This document shows positions 29,647 to 36,669 of a DNA stretch of 64,000 bases, piece after piece; the stretch's first letter is position 1; each line of letters starts with the position of its first letter. Position numbers and translations under genes: made by a program. The notes under the pieces were generated by a model. That model was given only the letters and a program-made list of their open reading frames with translations. It ran no database searches and was not told the DNA's origin. The DNA is from an uncultured Alphaproteobacteria bacterium (GTDB taxonomy: Bacteria; Pseudomonadota; Alphaproteobacteria; HIMB59), in contig CABZCN010000002.1 of NCBI GenBank assembly GCA_902524245.1, positions 120,355 through 184,354 on the forward strand, written 5' to 3'.

Positions 29647-30024
29647 TTAATGGAACCTTCCATCTTTTTTGAGAAATTTAAGAACCTCTTTGAAGTTTCT
29701 TTCTTCCATTTTAATGACATTGTCCATTTCCACGGAGAGCTTTTTGTCTCCGTGAATGACGTTCATTACATTGTAGTTAATAAAATGCACCGCATCTTTC
29801 ATCCCGTAGTTTTTTTTCAGGGCTTTATTGATGAAGGGCATGGCTGTCTCAAGATAAAAGTTAGCAAAGCTATGAAGCTCGTCATCTACCCCCCTTGATG
29901 TTTCCACCAAGAAGGGTAGATCCACTAGCCAATGATATAACTCTCGTCTTTGAGGAGGTTTGTTATGGATATATTTTTCCAAGACCACCTCAGAGTTGAT
30001 ATCTGCAAAGGGATTTTTTTTCAT
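29647..30024 (-). CDS. 125-residue protein, unknown function (island)
   Basis: Soluble, probably helical protein with P-P-Q-R-R-E-L-Y-H-W near residue 24 and several His and Glu residues in the second half (H-F-I-N-Y-N-V-M-N-V-I-H-G-D-K). No family recognised. Its start shares one base with the stop of the DUF2130 gene, which makes co-translation with the predicted nuclease likely. Confidence 0.58.
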   Translation of the reverse strand: MKKNPFADINSEVVLEKYIHNKPPQRRELYHWLVDLPFLVETSRGVDDELHSFANFYLETAMPFINKALKKNYGMKDAVHFINYNVMNVIHGDKKLSVEMDNVIKMEERNFKEVLKFLKKDGRFH

Positions 30025-31265
30025 TACTGACTATGACCTTTGATTGACTTAATTTGTCCAATCTTTCCTGACTGTCTGACTTCCTCATCAGTAAAGATTA
30101 GATTGTCTGCTAACTTAGTATCAGCTCCAGATATAGCACCGAAGATTTTAAGCAACTTTGTTTTTTGCTCATTGAGATTAGCTTGTCTTTTGACAATGCT
30201 TTTTGCACTAATCCTTTCATCATCATCGATAATATCTTGAGTAGACAAATAACTTCTCATTAAAGATGTTACTTGCATTCTCATTTCTGGTGACAAGAGC
30301 CTTTTGTATAATTGACCCTTTTCTGAGTCATCAAGCAAACTAACTTTTCTGATTTCATACTCACGTACACATAGTGCTCGAAGCATTTGACCCGTTGCTA
30401 CAACTGCAGACTCTTTAAAGGGTATGATCACTATCGACTCATAACGCCACTCGATATGCTTGAAGTTTTTAGGAAGGGCTTTGGAAGCAATCACACCATA
30501 GGGTATTTTCTTTTCCATGAGTGTTTTATGGAGTTTTTCTACCCACTCCTCAGAAAAATGCTTTGTGTTCTTTGATTCAAAAGCAATTTTCGCAAGCCCT
30601 TCCGTATTCCTATTATTGATGGTGAGGGTACAGTCGTGTCCACTAGCTCCTCTCTTAATATCACTGACCTCATCATTAGGAAATTTTTCCTTGAGCATAT
30701 CTTCTAAATAAACTTCTTGAGCTTCGCCCTGAAGTTCATTGTTGCGTTGCTGAGATTTATCTCTCAGCTCTTCAATGTGCTTCTGCATACGCTCTTTATC
30801 GATGCGTTCTGCTGTTAGTTGTGTTTTGAGCTTGGTGATTTCAATTTCTTGTTTATCACCAAGCATCTGCTCAGCTGCTAATAGGCCATTTTGGTAGGCC
30901 TTATCGGAAGCTTTTTTGATATTTGCCTCCATTTCTTCCTTAGCAGCTTCCTTAGCTTCTTTCTTTAAGACTTTGATATTCAACTGAGCTGAGTCAAAAC
31001 CCTTTTGAAAAGCCTCTTTTTTTGATGCCTCAATCTCACCCTCCATATCTTTTTTAATTAATACTTCAGAGTTTTTTAGCTTCTGCATTAACTCCTGTAT
31101 TTCTTCTTGATTGGAGGATTTATCCATTTGAAGCTGAAGAATTTCTGACTTTTGATGCTCCAGCTCCTGATCTTTCAATTTGAATTCTTGAAAGTGTTTA
31201 TCCAGTTGTTCGGCTGCATCAAACTCAGCCCCACACTCTGGACAAGTGATAGTAATACTACTCAT
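30024..31265 (-). CDS. DUF2130 protein, predicted PD-(D/E)xK-like nuclease (island)
   Basis: 413 residues. A single C-P-E-C pair at residues 8-11 recalls half a zinc ribbon. Residues 25-178 are a long charged coiled coil. The DUF2130 core follows, with G-E-A-Q-E-V-Y at 180-186, the Asp of S-G-H-D-C at 211 and E230-x-K232 in F-E-S-K-N-T-K. Asp plus E-x-K on neighbouring strands is the pattern of PD-(D/E)xK nucleases, but catalysis is not proven for this family. It overlaps the GIY-YIG-like gene by 8 bases and the next gene by one. Confidence 0.78.
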   Translation of the reverse strand: MSSITITCPECGAEFDAAEQLDKHFQEFKLKDQELEHQKSEILQLQMDKSSNQEEIQELMQKLKNSEVLIKKDMEGEIEASKKEAFQKGFDSAQLNIKVLKKEAKEAAKEEMEANIKKASDKAYQNGLLAAEQMLGDKQEIEITKLKTQLTAERIDKERMQKHIEELRDKSQQRNNELQGEAQEVYLEDMLKEKFPNDEVSDIKRGASGHDCTLTINNRNTEGLAKIAFESKNTKHFSEEWVEKLHKTLMEKKIPYGVIASKALPKNFKHIEWRYESIVIIPFKESAVVATGQMLRALCVREYEIRKVSLLDDSEKGQLYKRLLSPEMRMQVTSLMRSYLSTQDIIDDDERISAKSIVKRQANLNEQKTKLLKIFGAISGADTKLADNLIFTDEEVRQSGKIGQIKSIKGHSQ

Positions 31266-32010
31266 TACTTGCCGCCTTTCTGTTTTCGATTTGGATTAAG
31301 CTTTGTTGATCAAGATTAACTTCATAAGGAACTACTTTGTTATACCTAGGAAGCTGTCCTTGATGCTCTTCTTTAAATTTGAGTAGGAAAAATCGTTCCC
31401 AAAATTTTCTCAACGCATCATTGTTCTTGAGAGGGGAGTATCGAACAATATCAAATTTTTTTCCTTCACCCTGATGTCTCGAGATAGTTTGCTTTAAATC
31501 ACAAGTCTCACCAATATAATTTAATTCTTTGTTTTGATATAAATTATAAACACAAGATATGTTTGTTGCTTTGTAAAAGTACTCACTAAATAACTCACTA
31601 CAAAACTGTGGTGTTAATTCATGACAATGAAATTTAGTTTTTTCATCAAAAGTAATTTTTAATCGCTTTAAATCTGTATCTCTTGACTCTATTAATGAGC
31701 TAAGATTTGGATTTTGATAAATTACTCTTTTACATGAAATAGTACTGTCGACTCCGGTATTGGCATATCTAGAAAATTTAAAATTTATTCCTTTTTTTGG
31801 TTCTTCATTATTAGGAACAAAATAAATTTTAGTTGCTAGCTCTGGCCTACCAGGACTATCATGTCCTATTTTCATACACTTAAAGTCTTTTAATTTCATC
31901 CATTTGGATGCAGTTTGATTGAACTTTAAGCTACCTTGATTCATTAAAGCAACAAAGGCCTCATCTGGTTTCAGATAATCAGCCTCATCAAAAAAAGTTA
32001 CTGCCACCAT
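31258..32010 (-). CDS. GIY-YIG nuclease-like protein (island)
   Basis: 250 residues. The C-terminal part (about 152-226) fits a GIY-YIG domain: V-Y-N-L-Y (154-158) and Y-I-G-E-T (165-169) form the two signature strands, R178 in T-I-S-R-H suits the catalytic Arg, E205 in W-E-R-F the metal-binding Glu and N224 in R-Y-N-K the closing Asn. The N-terminal 150 residues have no recognised domain and could provide target recognition. It overlaps the gene before by 13 bases and the DUF2130 gene by 8, so the proteins are probably made together. Confidence 0.75.
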   Translation of the reverse strand: MVAVTFFDEADYLKPDEAFVALMNQGSLKFNQTASKWMKLKDFKCMKIGHDSPGRPELATKIYFVPNNEEPKKGINFKFSRYANTGVDSTISCKRVIYQNPNLSSLIESRDTDLKRLKITFDEKTKFHCHELTPQFCSELFSEYFYKATNISCVYNLYQNKELNYIGETCDLKQTISRHQGEGKKFDIVRYSPLKNNDALRKFWERFFLLKFKEEHQGQLPRYNKVVPYEVNLDQQSLIQIENRKAASNE

Positions 32011-32237
32011 TTTGTCAGCTCCTTTGGTTCAATGTTTAATGCTGTTGCTTCTAGTTCCTTACAAAATTTATACAGAACAAGTTTTGCTGCTAAATTTCCT
32101 AAGTCTCTCTTTAATGTGATACCAATAGTGAATTGATGTGTTTCCTTACTGGTGTTAATTAAGGTTTTCATCTTGTGTTCAAAAACCTCTACTTCTAATC
32201 CTGGAATTACAGAACTAGTTTCTACTTTATTTGTCAT
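31998..32237 (-). CDS. 79-residue protein, unknown function (island)
   Basis: Soluble mixed alpha/beta-looking protein with T-H-Q-F-T-I-G-I-T-L in the middle and a helical end finishing K-W-W-Q. No family recognised. Its last codons overlap the start of the GIY-YIG-like gene by 13 bases. Its ATG overlaps the stop of the 76-codon frame upstream as ATGA. A 13-base dyad (TGCCCTAAGGGCA, 32253-32265) lies 16 bases before the start. Confidence 0.55.
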   Translation of the reverse strand: MTNKVETSSVIPGLEVEVFEHKMKTLINTSKETHQFTIGITLKRDLGNLAAKLVLYKFCKELEATALNIEPKELTKWWQ

Positions 32238-32464
32238 ATATATTTTCCTATCTGCCCTAAGGGCAATTCTTGTTTTTGTAATTTGCAGGGATTTTTAAAG
32301 TTGCCTAGATGAACATTTAGTGAACATCTCCCCGAGGCTATCTCAACCGTTTCAGAAAGGGCGCCTATTAGGGTCTTGAAAATAGGCGCCTGTATAGAAA
32401 GAAAGGTTGAAATTTGGGAAAACTGGCTTAAAGTAGCAATTGTATAGAAAGATGCTTTAAGCAT
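32234..32464 (-). CDS. possible 76-residue frame in the island's control region
   Basis: An open frame that starts 15 bases after the regulator gene and ends with an ATGA overlap on the next gene, which argues for translation. Against it, there is no Shine-Dalgarno sequence, and the frame runs over a perfect 10-base hairpin, the 11-base operator repeats and a dyad, all of which suit a control region better. Composition is unlike the neighbours (few charged residues). No family recognised. Confidence 0.3.
   Translation of the reverse strand: MLKASFYTIATLSQFSQISTFLSIQAPIFKTLIGALSETVEIASGRCSLNVHLGNFKNPCKLQKQELPLGQIGKYI
32311..32332. promoter_or_regulatory. two-copy operator-like repeat before the nuclease genes
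   Basis: Two units, GAACATTTAGT (32311-32321) and GAACATCTCCC (32322-32332), exactly 11 bases apart. They match the five-unit array upstream of the regulator gene and lie at a similar distance (about 75 bases) upstream of a start codon, at 32237. Binding by the island's HTH protein is inferred. Confidence 0.55.
32360..32390. terminator. strong hairpin between regulator and nuclease genes
   Basis: Perfect 10-base inverted repeat (GGCGCCTATT at 32360-32369 with its complement at 32381-32390) and an 11-base loop, about 90 bases after the regulator's stop. In the leftward direction it is followed by a short pyrimidine run rather than a long T-tract, so it may be a weak terminator, an mRNA processing site or a protein-binding site. 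The 11-base direct repeat TGTATAGAAAG occurs beside it at 32391-32401 and again at 32441-32451. Confidence 0.5.
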
Positions 32465-32479
32465 GTTTCCCGGAGGGTG

Positions 32480-33877
32480 TTATTTCATAGCATCCTCCTT
32501 TCTTTTTTTAATTAACTCTTGATCAATCTTTTTTTGCTGATCATCTTTAAGTCTATCTAGCCTTATTCTGGCTCGCATATTAGACTCTTCTTGTAATCTT
32601 TTTTTTTGCTCTTCAAGTTCTACTTTCTGTTTTTGAATCTCAGACTCATTTTTTCTTCTCTCTAAATACATTTTTCTCAAAGCTATATCTCTGTGTTTAA
32701 TGGTTCTTTTTTCCATTTCTCTTAATCTAATGTATTTCTCATGCCATCTTCTTCTAATATCATCTATTTGATTAAATTCTTCTTTGGTCACAGTATCCTT
32801 TGACTCTTCAAGGAAGTTTGACCATGGGGTCATGTCATTGCTTTCTTCGACAGGACCATTATATTTATCAAGTTTATTATCTAAGATTAAGTGTTCAACT
32901 GAGTTTAGGAAATCTGATACATCATTTTTAAAGTCATTAATAAAATTAAAACCATATCCCATTTCAATCAAATCCGATTCTTCATAACTTCCTTCAATTG
33001 ATCCATCAGGAACGGATAGCCACAAATCATTTTCGTGAAACTTGATATACTCGTCAATCTTTTCAAATCCTTTTTTTCCTATTTCTGAGGTATAAAAGTT
33101 ATATAACTCATTTTTAGAATACCCAACTTCTGGAAATATTTTTATTTTATTTGGGATAGTAAAATTTTCATTTTTTTTATAATCGTTAGTTTTATAAAAA
33201 TAAATTATTTCAACTCTAAATCCATTAGGTGCATAATAGTTGTATCGTTCATATTGTTCAGTTTTTAATAATCCTTGACCAATATAATTAGGATCTCTAA
33301 CTGTATTACATTTTTGAATATGTCTATGGTTATAGTGTCCATAGTAAACACCTATTCCCTGTGCAATTAATCTTTTAAAACATAAATTTGCTGTATTGAT
33401 TTTTCTTAAATATTGAATTTCTTTATCAATTTCATCTGAGACACCTCTATCCGAACTTTCTTCATTTTGATTTGTGTATAAATTTTTTAAAAAATTTTGA
33501 ATATCTGACAGGATAGACTCACTAAAATCATCTACTTTGTAAAGTTTGTGACTTAGATGATTGCTGTGATTTGATTTTTTCCTACTGAATTGATAATTTT
33601 CATTTGCGTATAGTTCTGGCCAAGATTGTATTCTGTCTAAATATAAAAAATTTTCTGTTTCAGCAATTTCACTTACATTCACTCTGAAATATTTAGCTAA
33701 TGAGTCAACTATCTCTTCTCCTACTTTTTCACCTTTCGCCATTCTTTGAATGGATTTTTCGGAAACATCCTTGAGTTTTTCAGCAATTCTATAAATTGGC
33801 TTACCGTTTTCTAAGATTAACTTAGTTATTTCAGGGCCTTTTGTTTTAATTGTTGATGTTTTTCTTTTTGCTTTCAT
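32480..33877 (-). CDS. HTH regulator with C-terminal coiled coil (island)
   Basis: 465 residues. The N terminus (about 13-60) resembles an XRE-type helix-turn-helix: Y-R-I-A-E-K-L, then S-E-K-S-I-Q-R-M-A-K-G and a closing Y-F-R-V-N-V-S-E-I. The middle (about 75-360) is not recognised and contains many Tyr and Asn residues. The last 80 residues are a highly charged coiled coil rich in Arg, Lys and Glu. An 11-base repeat array lies 70 bases upstream, fitting autoregulation. A TTGACA/TATCTT promoter pair puts the transcript start within about 3 bases of the ATG, so the mRNA may be leaderless. Confidence 0.7.
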   Translation of the reverse strand: MKAKRKTSTIKTKGPEITKLILENGKPIYRIAEKLKDVSEKSIQRMAKGEKVGEEIVDSLAKYFRVNVSEIAETENFLYLDRIQSWPELYANENYQFSRKKSNHSNHLSHKLYKVDDFSESILSDIQNFLKNLYTNQNEESSDRGVSDEIDKEIQYLRKINTANLCFKRLIAQGIGVYYGHYNHRHIQKCNTVRDPNYIGQGLLKTEQYERYNYYAPNGFRVEIIYFYKTNDYKKNENFTIPNKIKIFPEVGYSKNELYNFYTSEIGKKGFEKIDEYIKFHENDLWLSVPDGSIEGSYEESDLIEMGYGFNFINDFKNDVSDFLNSVEHLILDNKLDKYNGPVEESNDMTPWSNFLEESKDTVTKEEFNQIDDIRRRWHEKYIRLREMEKRTIKHRDIALRKMYLERRKNESEIQKQKVELEEQKKRLQEESNMRARIRLDRLKDDQQKKIDQELIKKRKEDAMK

Positions 33878-33885
33878 TTATTTGA

Positions 33886-33913
33886 AAGATAGGCATCAAT
33901 TAAAAAATGTCAA
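33886..33913 (-). promoter_or_regulatory. sigma70-type promoter of the island regulator
   Basis: On the minus strand, TTGACA (33913-33908), a 16-base spacer and TATCTT (33891-33886). Transcription would begin near 33878-33880, next to the ATG at 33877. Directly upstream, the unit AAATAAGAGT is repeated at 33917-33926 and 33928-33937, again 11 bases apart. Confidence 0.5.
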
Positions 33914-33945
33914 GTTAAATAAGAGTCAAATAAGAGTTTTTTATA

Positions 33946-34002
33946 AAACATTTATAGAACATTTATAGAACATTTGCAGAACATTTTTATAAAACATTTA
34001 TA
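33946..34002. repeat. five-unit helically phased 11-base repeat array
   Basis: Units at 33946, 33957, 33968, 33979 and 33992, each AAACATTTATA or GAACATTTNNA; the spacing is 11, 11, 11 and 13 bases. The first and last units are identical. One unit per helical turn places all copies on the same face of the DNA, as for cooperative binding of a repressor or as in plasmid iterons. It is upstream of the island's HTH gene. Confidence 0.8.
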
Positions 34003-34239
34003 GAAAATATATAAAATCATTATAAATCAACAATAATTAGTCGAATAATTATTTTATCTTACACCTAATTCACAGTATTTGCTCCTTTATCAAGACCTAA
34101 TAGACTCCTTTCCATAATATTCCTGAACCATTTCCCAACTATTAAATCCCTCCCTATCTTTCGACACTGTCTTAAATTTATCTAACAAATAATTAATTTA
34201 AGTTAGATAGATGATAGATTTGTTGATAATTGGACATTC
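34003..34239. other. gene-free right end of the island
   Basis: Together with the array and promoter this makes 362 bases without a gene. It holds an 8-base inverted repeat (TATCTAAC at 34179-34186 with 34202-34209, 15-base loop) about 30 bases before the tRNA. On the minus strand a 35-codon open stretch (34090-34197) reads like protein and ends in a stop, perhaps the remnant of a lost gene. No RNA gene or insertion sequence is seen. Confidence 0.4.
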
Positions 34240-34314
34240 GGTTCCGTGGTGTAACGGATAGCACAAATGACTTCGGATCATTTAGTCAGGGTTCGAATCC
34301 TTGCGGAACCGCCA
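34240..34314 (+). tRNA. tRNA-Arg (anticodon UCG)
   Basis: 75 bases that fold fully: 7-pair acceptor (GGTTCCG with CGGAACC), D arm, anticodon stem AATGA/TCATT with loop CTTCGGA giving anticodon TCG, T arm CAGGG/CCTTG with loop TTCGAAT, discriminator G and encoded CCA. Reads CGN-type arginine codons. It forms the right edge of the island; its 5' half is duplicated at 29254-29290. Confidence 0.92.
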
Positions 34315-34321
34315 GTTTAAT

Positions 34322-35200
34322 TTATAAAAAACTCCCTAAACCTTGAAGTTTGTTAATGAAGTCCCTAATTTGTTCGTTAATTTTTTGATTATCTATTTCT
34401 ATTTGATCATTTTCACTAAAATCTAAATCAAATAAACCCTCTCTGTCTTGAAGTATTTCTTCTAGTGTGAGATCTGCACTGTTGTCAAAATCAAAATTAT
34501 TTAAAATAACTTTAGTAATCAAGGGGGTGATAGCATAACTAGAAATTATTCCAAACAGACCTGCCTCATCAAATTCTTGCCCATTTATTGTGCTAAAAAA
34601 AACTAAAAGTTTAGAAGCTCTATTAATCTCAGCATTTGAAAGTGCTTTATTACCAGAGACATCTAAAAAACTAAAAACATCTTCAAAGCACTCCCCCTTA
34701 TTCTTGGAGAAATTTGAGCAGGATAAAGATGCTTTTGAATTCATATATGATAGTACCTCTCCAAATACTAAGGTTAGACTAGCTGGGGTGTTATCGCACT
34801 TTGCGTATGTAAAAGTATTATTCGTATTATTTAAAAAATCATAGGACTCATCGGGATTATCTTGCTCTTCAAATACAACCTCTAAAATATCGTCATTCAG
34901 TTTCATAAAAACATTTTTAAATTCAAATATTTCACCGTTTAGATAAATCCAATCTTTATATGTCTTTGAGTCAGAAAACTGAAGATAGAAATACGCATAA
35001 TCGTCTATTTCGTCCTGGCTTTCATAAAGATTGAAGTAGCTACTCTGAGTAATAATAAAAACATCTTCTTCTTTGGAACAGTCATTACTCCATGTTCCAT
35101 GAAATTTTTCGGGAATTAAATCTTCTGCGAATAATAAAAATGGGCAAAATAAAATAACTACAAATAGACTAAAAAAATATCTCACAATATAAAGTAACAT
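34322..35200 (-). CDS. secreted EF-hand protein
   Basis: 292 residues with a signal peptide (hydrophobic 8-24, cleavage near F-A-E). The N-terminal domain (about 26-135) is unrecognised. The C-terminal part has two canonical calcium-binding loops, D180 to E191 (D-V-S-G-N-K-A-L-S-N-A-E) and D237 to E248 (D-F-D-N-S-A-D-L-T-L-E-E), and a third imperfect one from D258. It is probably a calcium-responsive periplasmic or surface protein; role unknown. Its stop is 7 bases past the tRNA CCA. Confidence 0.75.
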   Translation of the reverse strand: MLLYIVRYFFSLFVVILFCPFLLFAEDLIPEKFHGTWSNDCSKEEDVFIITQSSYFNLYESQDEIDDYAYFYLQFSDSKTYKDWIYLNGEIFEFKNVFMKLNDDILEVVFEEQDNPDESYDFLNNTNNTFTYAKCDNTPASLTLVFGEVLSYMNSKASLSCSNFSKNKGECFEDVFSFLDVSGNKALSNAEINRASKLLVFFSTINGQEFDEAGLFGIISSYAITPLITKVILNNFDFDNSADLTLEEILQDREGLFDLDFSENDQIEIDNQKINEQIRDFINKLQGLGSFL

Positions 35201-35232
35201 ATAAATCTATAGTTATAAAATTATAATAAATT

Positions 35233-36669
35233 TTAATTGGAATTTTTTCGAGATAGCCAAGAAGGTTTTTTTAATTGATTTAAATTAAGATCCTCTGGAA
35301 AATTTTTAAAGATATCATTGAGCCCCTTAATTATTACATATGTGATTATAAAACTCATAATCGTATCACTCAAAAAATGATCACCCTCCATAATTCTTAA
35401 TAATGAGATTAAAAGAATTGAAGTATATGCAAATGTGTTCCATGAAGTTTTATTGAAAATTATTAGTAAAGCCAAAGATAACGTAAAAAAAGACACGTCA
35501 CCTGAAACGAAACTACAATTGGTACTGCAATAATCAACATTTAACCATGGAATGGTAAATGGCTCTTCTCCTCCAAATTGAATGGTGTCATTAGGCCTTG
35601 CACGACCCCACAAATTTTTAAAAATAGAGTTTACAACAATACCTGTTCCGATAATAAGACAAGAAAACAAGTAAACCCATTCTCTAACAGCAACATTTAA
35701 AATTTTTTCTTTATAATAAATTTGTTTGAAAACAGCAGCTATGGGGACAAAGAAAACTAATAAAGCCATAAGTGGTAGCAACATCTTACGAACAAAATAG
35801 ATAAACCAGTCAGACTCTGAAGCAATAAATTTACCGTCCTGTCCAAAAAATAGGCCACTAACAGTTATGTCTAATGAGGGAAATATGAAAAATACTATAG
35901 AGAGTAAGAGGGTTATGGTTAGGGTTTTAAAGTAAAAGTTAAAATTCAAGTAAAGAGAGAAAATGTTTGTATAAAAATTGGAAATATTACTTGAAATTAT
36001 TTCAACGTTATTGTTTGGGATTAATTTGTCATTCTCTGATGTAAATAGCTTTTTTTTATCTGCTAGTTTTTTTGAAATAAATATTGTTGAAAGATATGCA
36101 ACAAGCGTGCCACCAAAGATATCACTAATAAAGTGAGCACCGACTATGACTCTCGTGGATGCAATAATAATTGCAATGGTTATCAATGCATTTTTAATTT
36201 TCGGAAAGAGAAATATCATACAAAAGATAAAAGCAAAAATAGTTGCAGTATGACCTGATGGGAATGAATGCCATTTGGAGTCAAATTGTATTATATCTAA
36301 AGATTTTAATTCAAAGCCATTATATAAAACTGGTCGTGGTCTTCCAATTATATGTTTTAATATTTGTGTAACTATACCACTTAATAAGATATTTAAAAAA
36401 ATAAATAGACTAATGTCACTTATAGTTTCCATAATTTGATTTTTACTTTTAATAATTTTTATTAACCCCCAGATTAAAATAGTAGGTACAAAAAAATATA
36501 AAGAGTCACCAAAGTGAGTAAGTGTTCCAAAAAGAGACTTTGTTTGATGATTAATACTGTCAAAAAAAGAAGCTACTGAATAGTCAAATAATAAGAAAAA
36601 AAAAGCTCCAATTAAAAGATAAATACTTATTCTTTTTTCTTGCGAGTTTAACTGATTGAAGAAAGTCAT
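35233..36669 (-). CDS. tandem double PAP2-family membrane phosphatase
   Basis: 478-residue inner-membrane protein made of two PAP2 domains. Domain 1 has all three motifs: K105 to R112-P, P-S-G-H at 137-140 and R173-x5-H179-x3-D183. Domain 2 has K351 to R358-P, then V-S-G-D at 388-391 in place of P-S-G-H, preceded by Y-C-S-T-N-C-S-F, and R425-x5-H431-x3-D435. The second resembles the alphaproteobacterial lipid phosphatase subgroup with N-C-S-F-V-S-G. Such enzymes dephosphorylate undecaprenyl pyrophosphate, phosphatidylglycerophosphate or lipid A. It overlaps the next gene upstream by 4 bases. Confidence 0.85.
   Translation of the reverse strand: MTFFNQLNSQEKRISIYLLIGAFFFLLFDYSVASFFDSINHQTKSLFGTLTHFGDSLYFFVPTILIWGLIKIIKSKNQIMETISDISLFIFLNILLSGIVTQILKHIIGRPRPVLYNGFELKSLDIIQFDSKWHSFPSGHTATIFAFIFCMIFLFPKIKNALITIAIIIASTRVIVGAHFISDIFGGTLVAYLSTIFISKKLADKKKLFTSENDKLIPNNNVEIISSNISNFYTNIFSLYLNFNFYFKTLTITLLLSIVFFIFPSLDITVSGLFFGQDGKFIASESDWFIYFVRKMLLPLMALLVFFVPIAAVFKQIYYKEKILNVAVREWVYLFSCLIIGTGIVVNSIFKNLWGRARPNDTIQFGGEEPFTIPWLNVDYCSTNCSFVSGDVSFFTLSLALLIIFNKTSWNTFAYTSILLISLLRIMEGDHFLSDTIMSFIITYVIIKGLNDIFKNFPEDLNLNQLKKPSWLSRKNSN

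Larger units (their letters stand above)
29291..34277. mobile_element. genomic island at tRNA-Arg(UCG)
   Basis: About 5 kb between a partial and an intact copy of the same tRNA gene. The direct repeats (29254-29290 and 34241-34277) have the form of attachment sites where crossover in the anticodon loop swaps in a new 5' half of the tRNA. All genes inside run leftward and none is recognised in core alphaproteobacterial gene sets. The part 29650-31250 looks visibly richer in G and C than the flanks. No integrase, transposase or replication gene is recognised, so it is either a remnant, a cargo island or mobilised by another element. Confidence 0.68.

Noticed and set aside
33946..34002. Short regular repeats considered as a CRISPR array
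   Set aside because: Units are 11 bases with no spacers; repeat size and phasing fit protein-binding sites, and no cas gene is nearby.
33946..34002. Repeats considered as plasmid replication iterons
   Set aside because: No recognisable Rep protein or AT-rich origin with DnaA boxes was found, and a copy of the motif also precedes the nuclease genes, which fits operators better. It is not excluded for the 465-residue protein.
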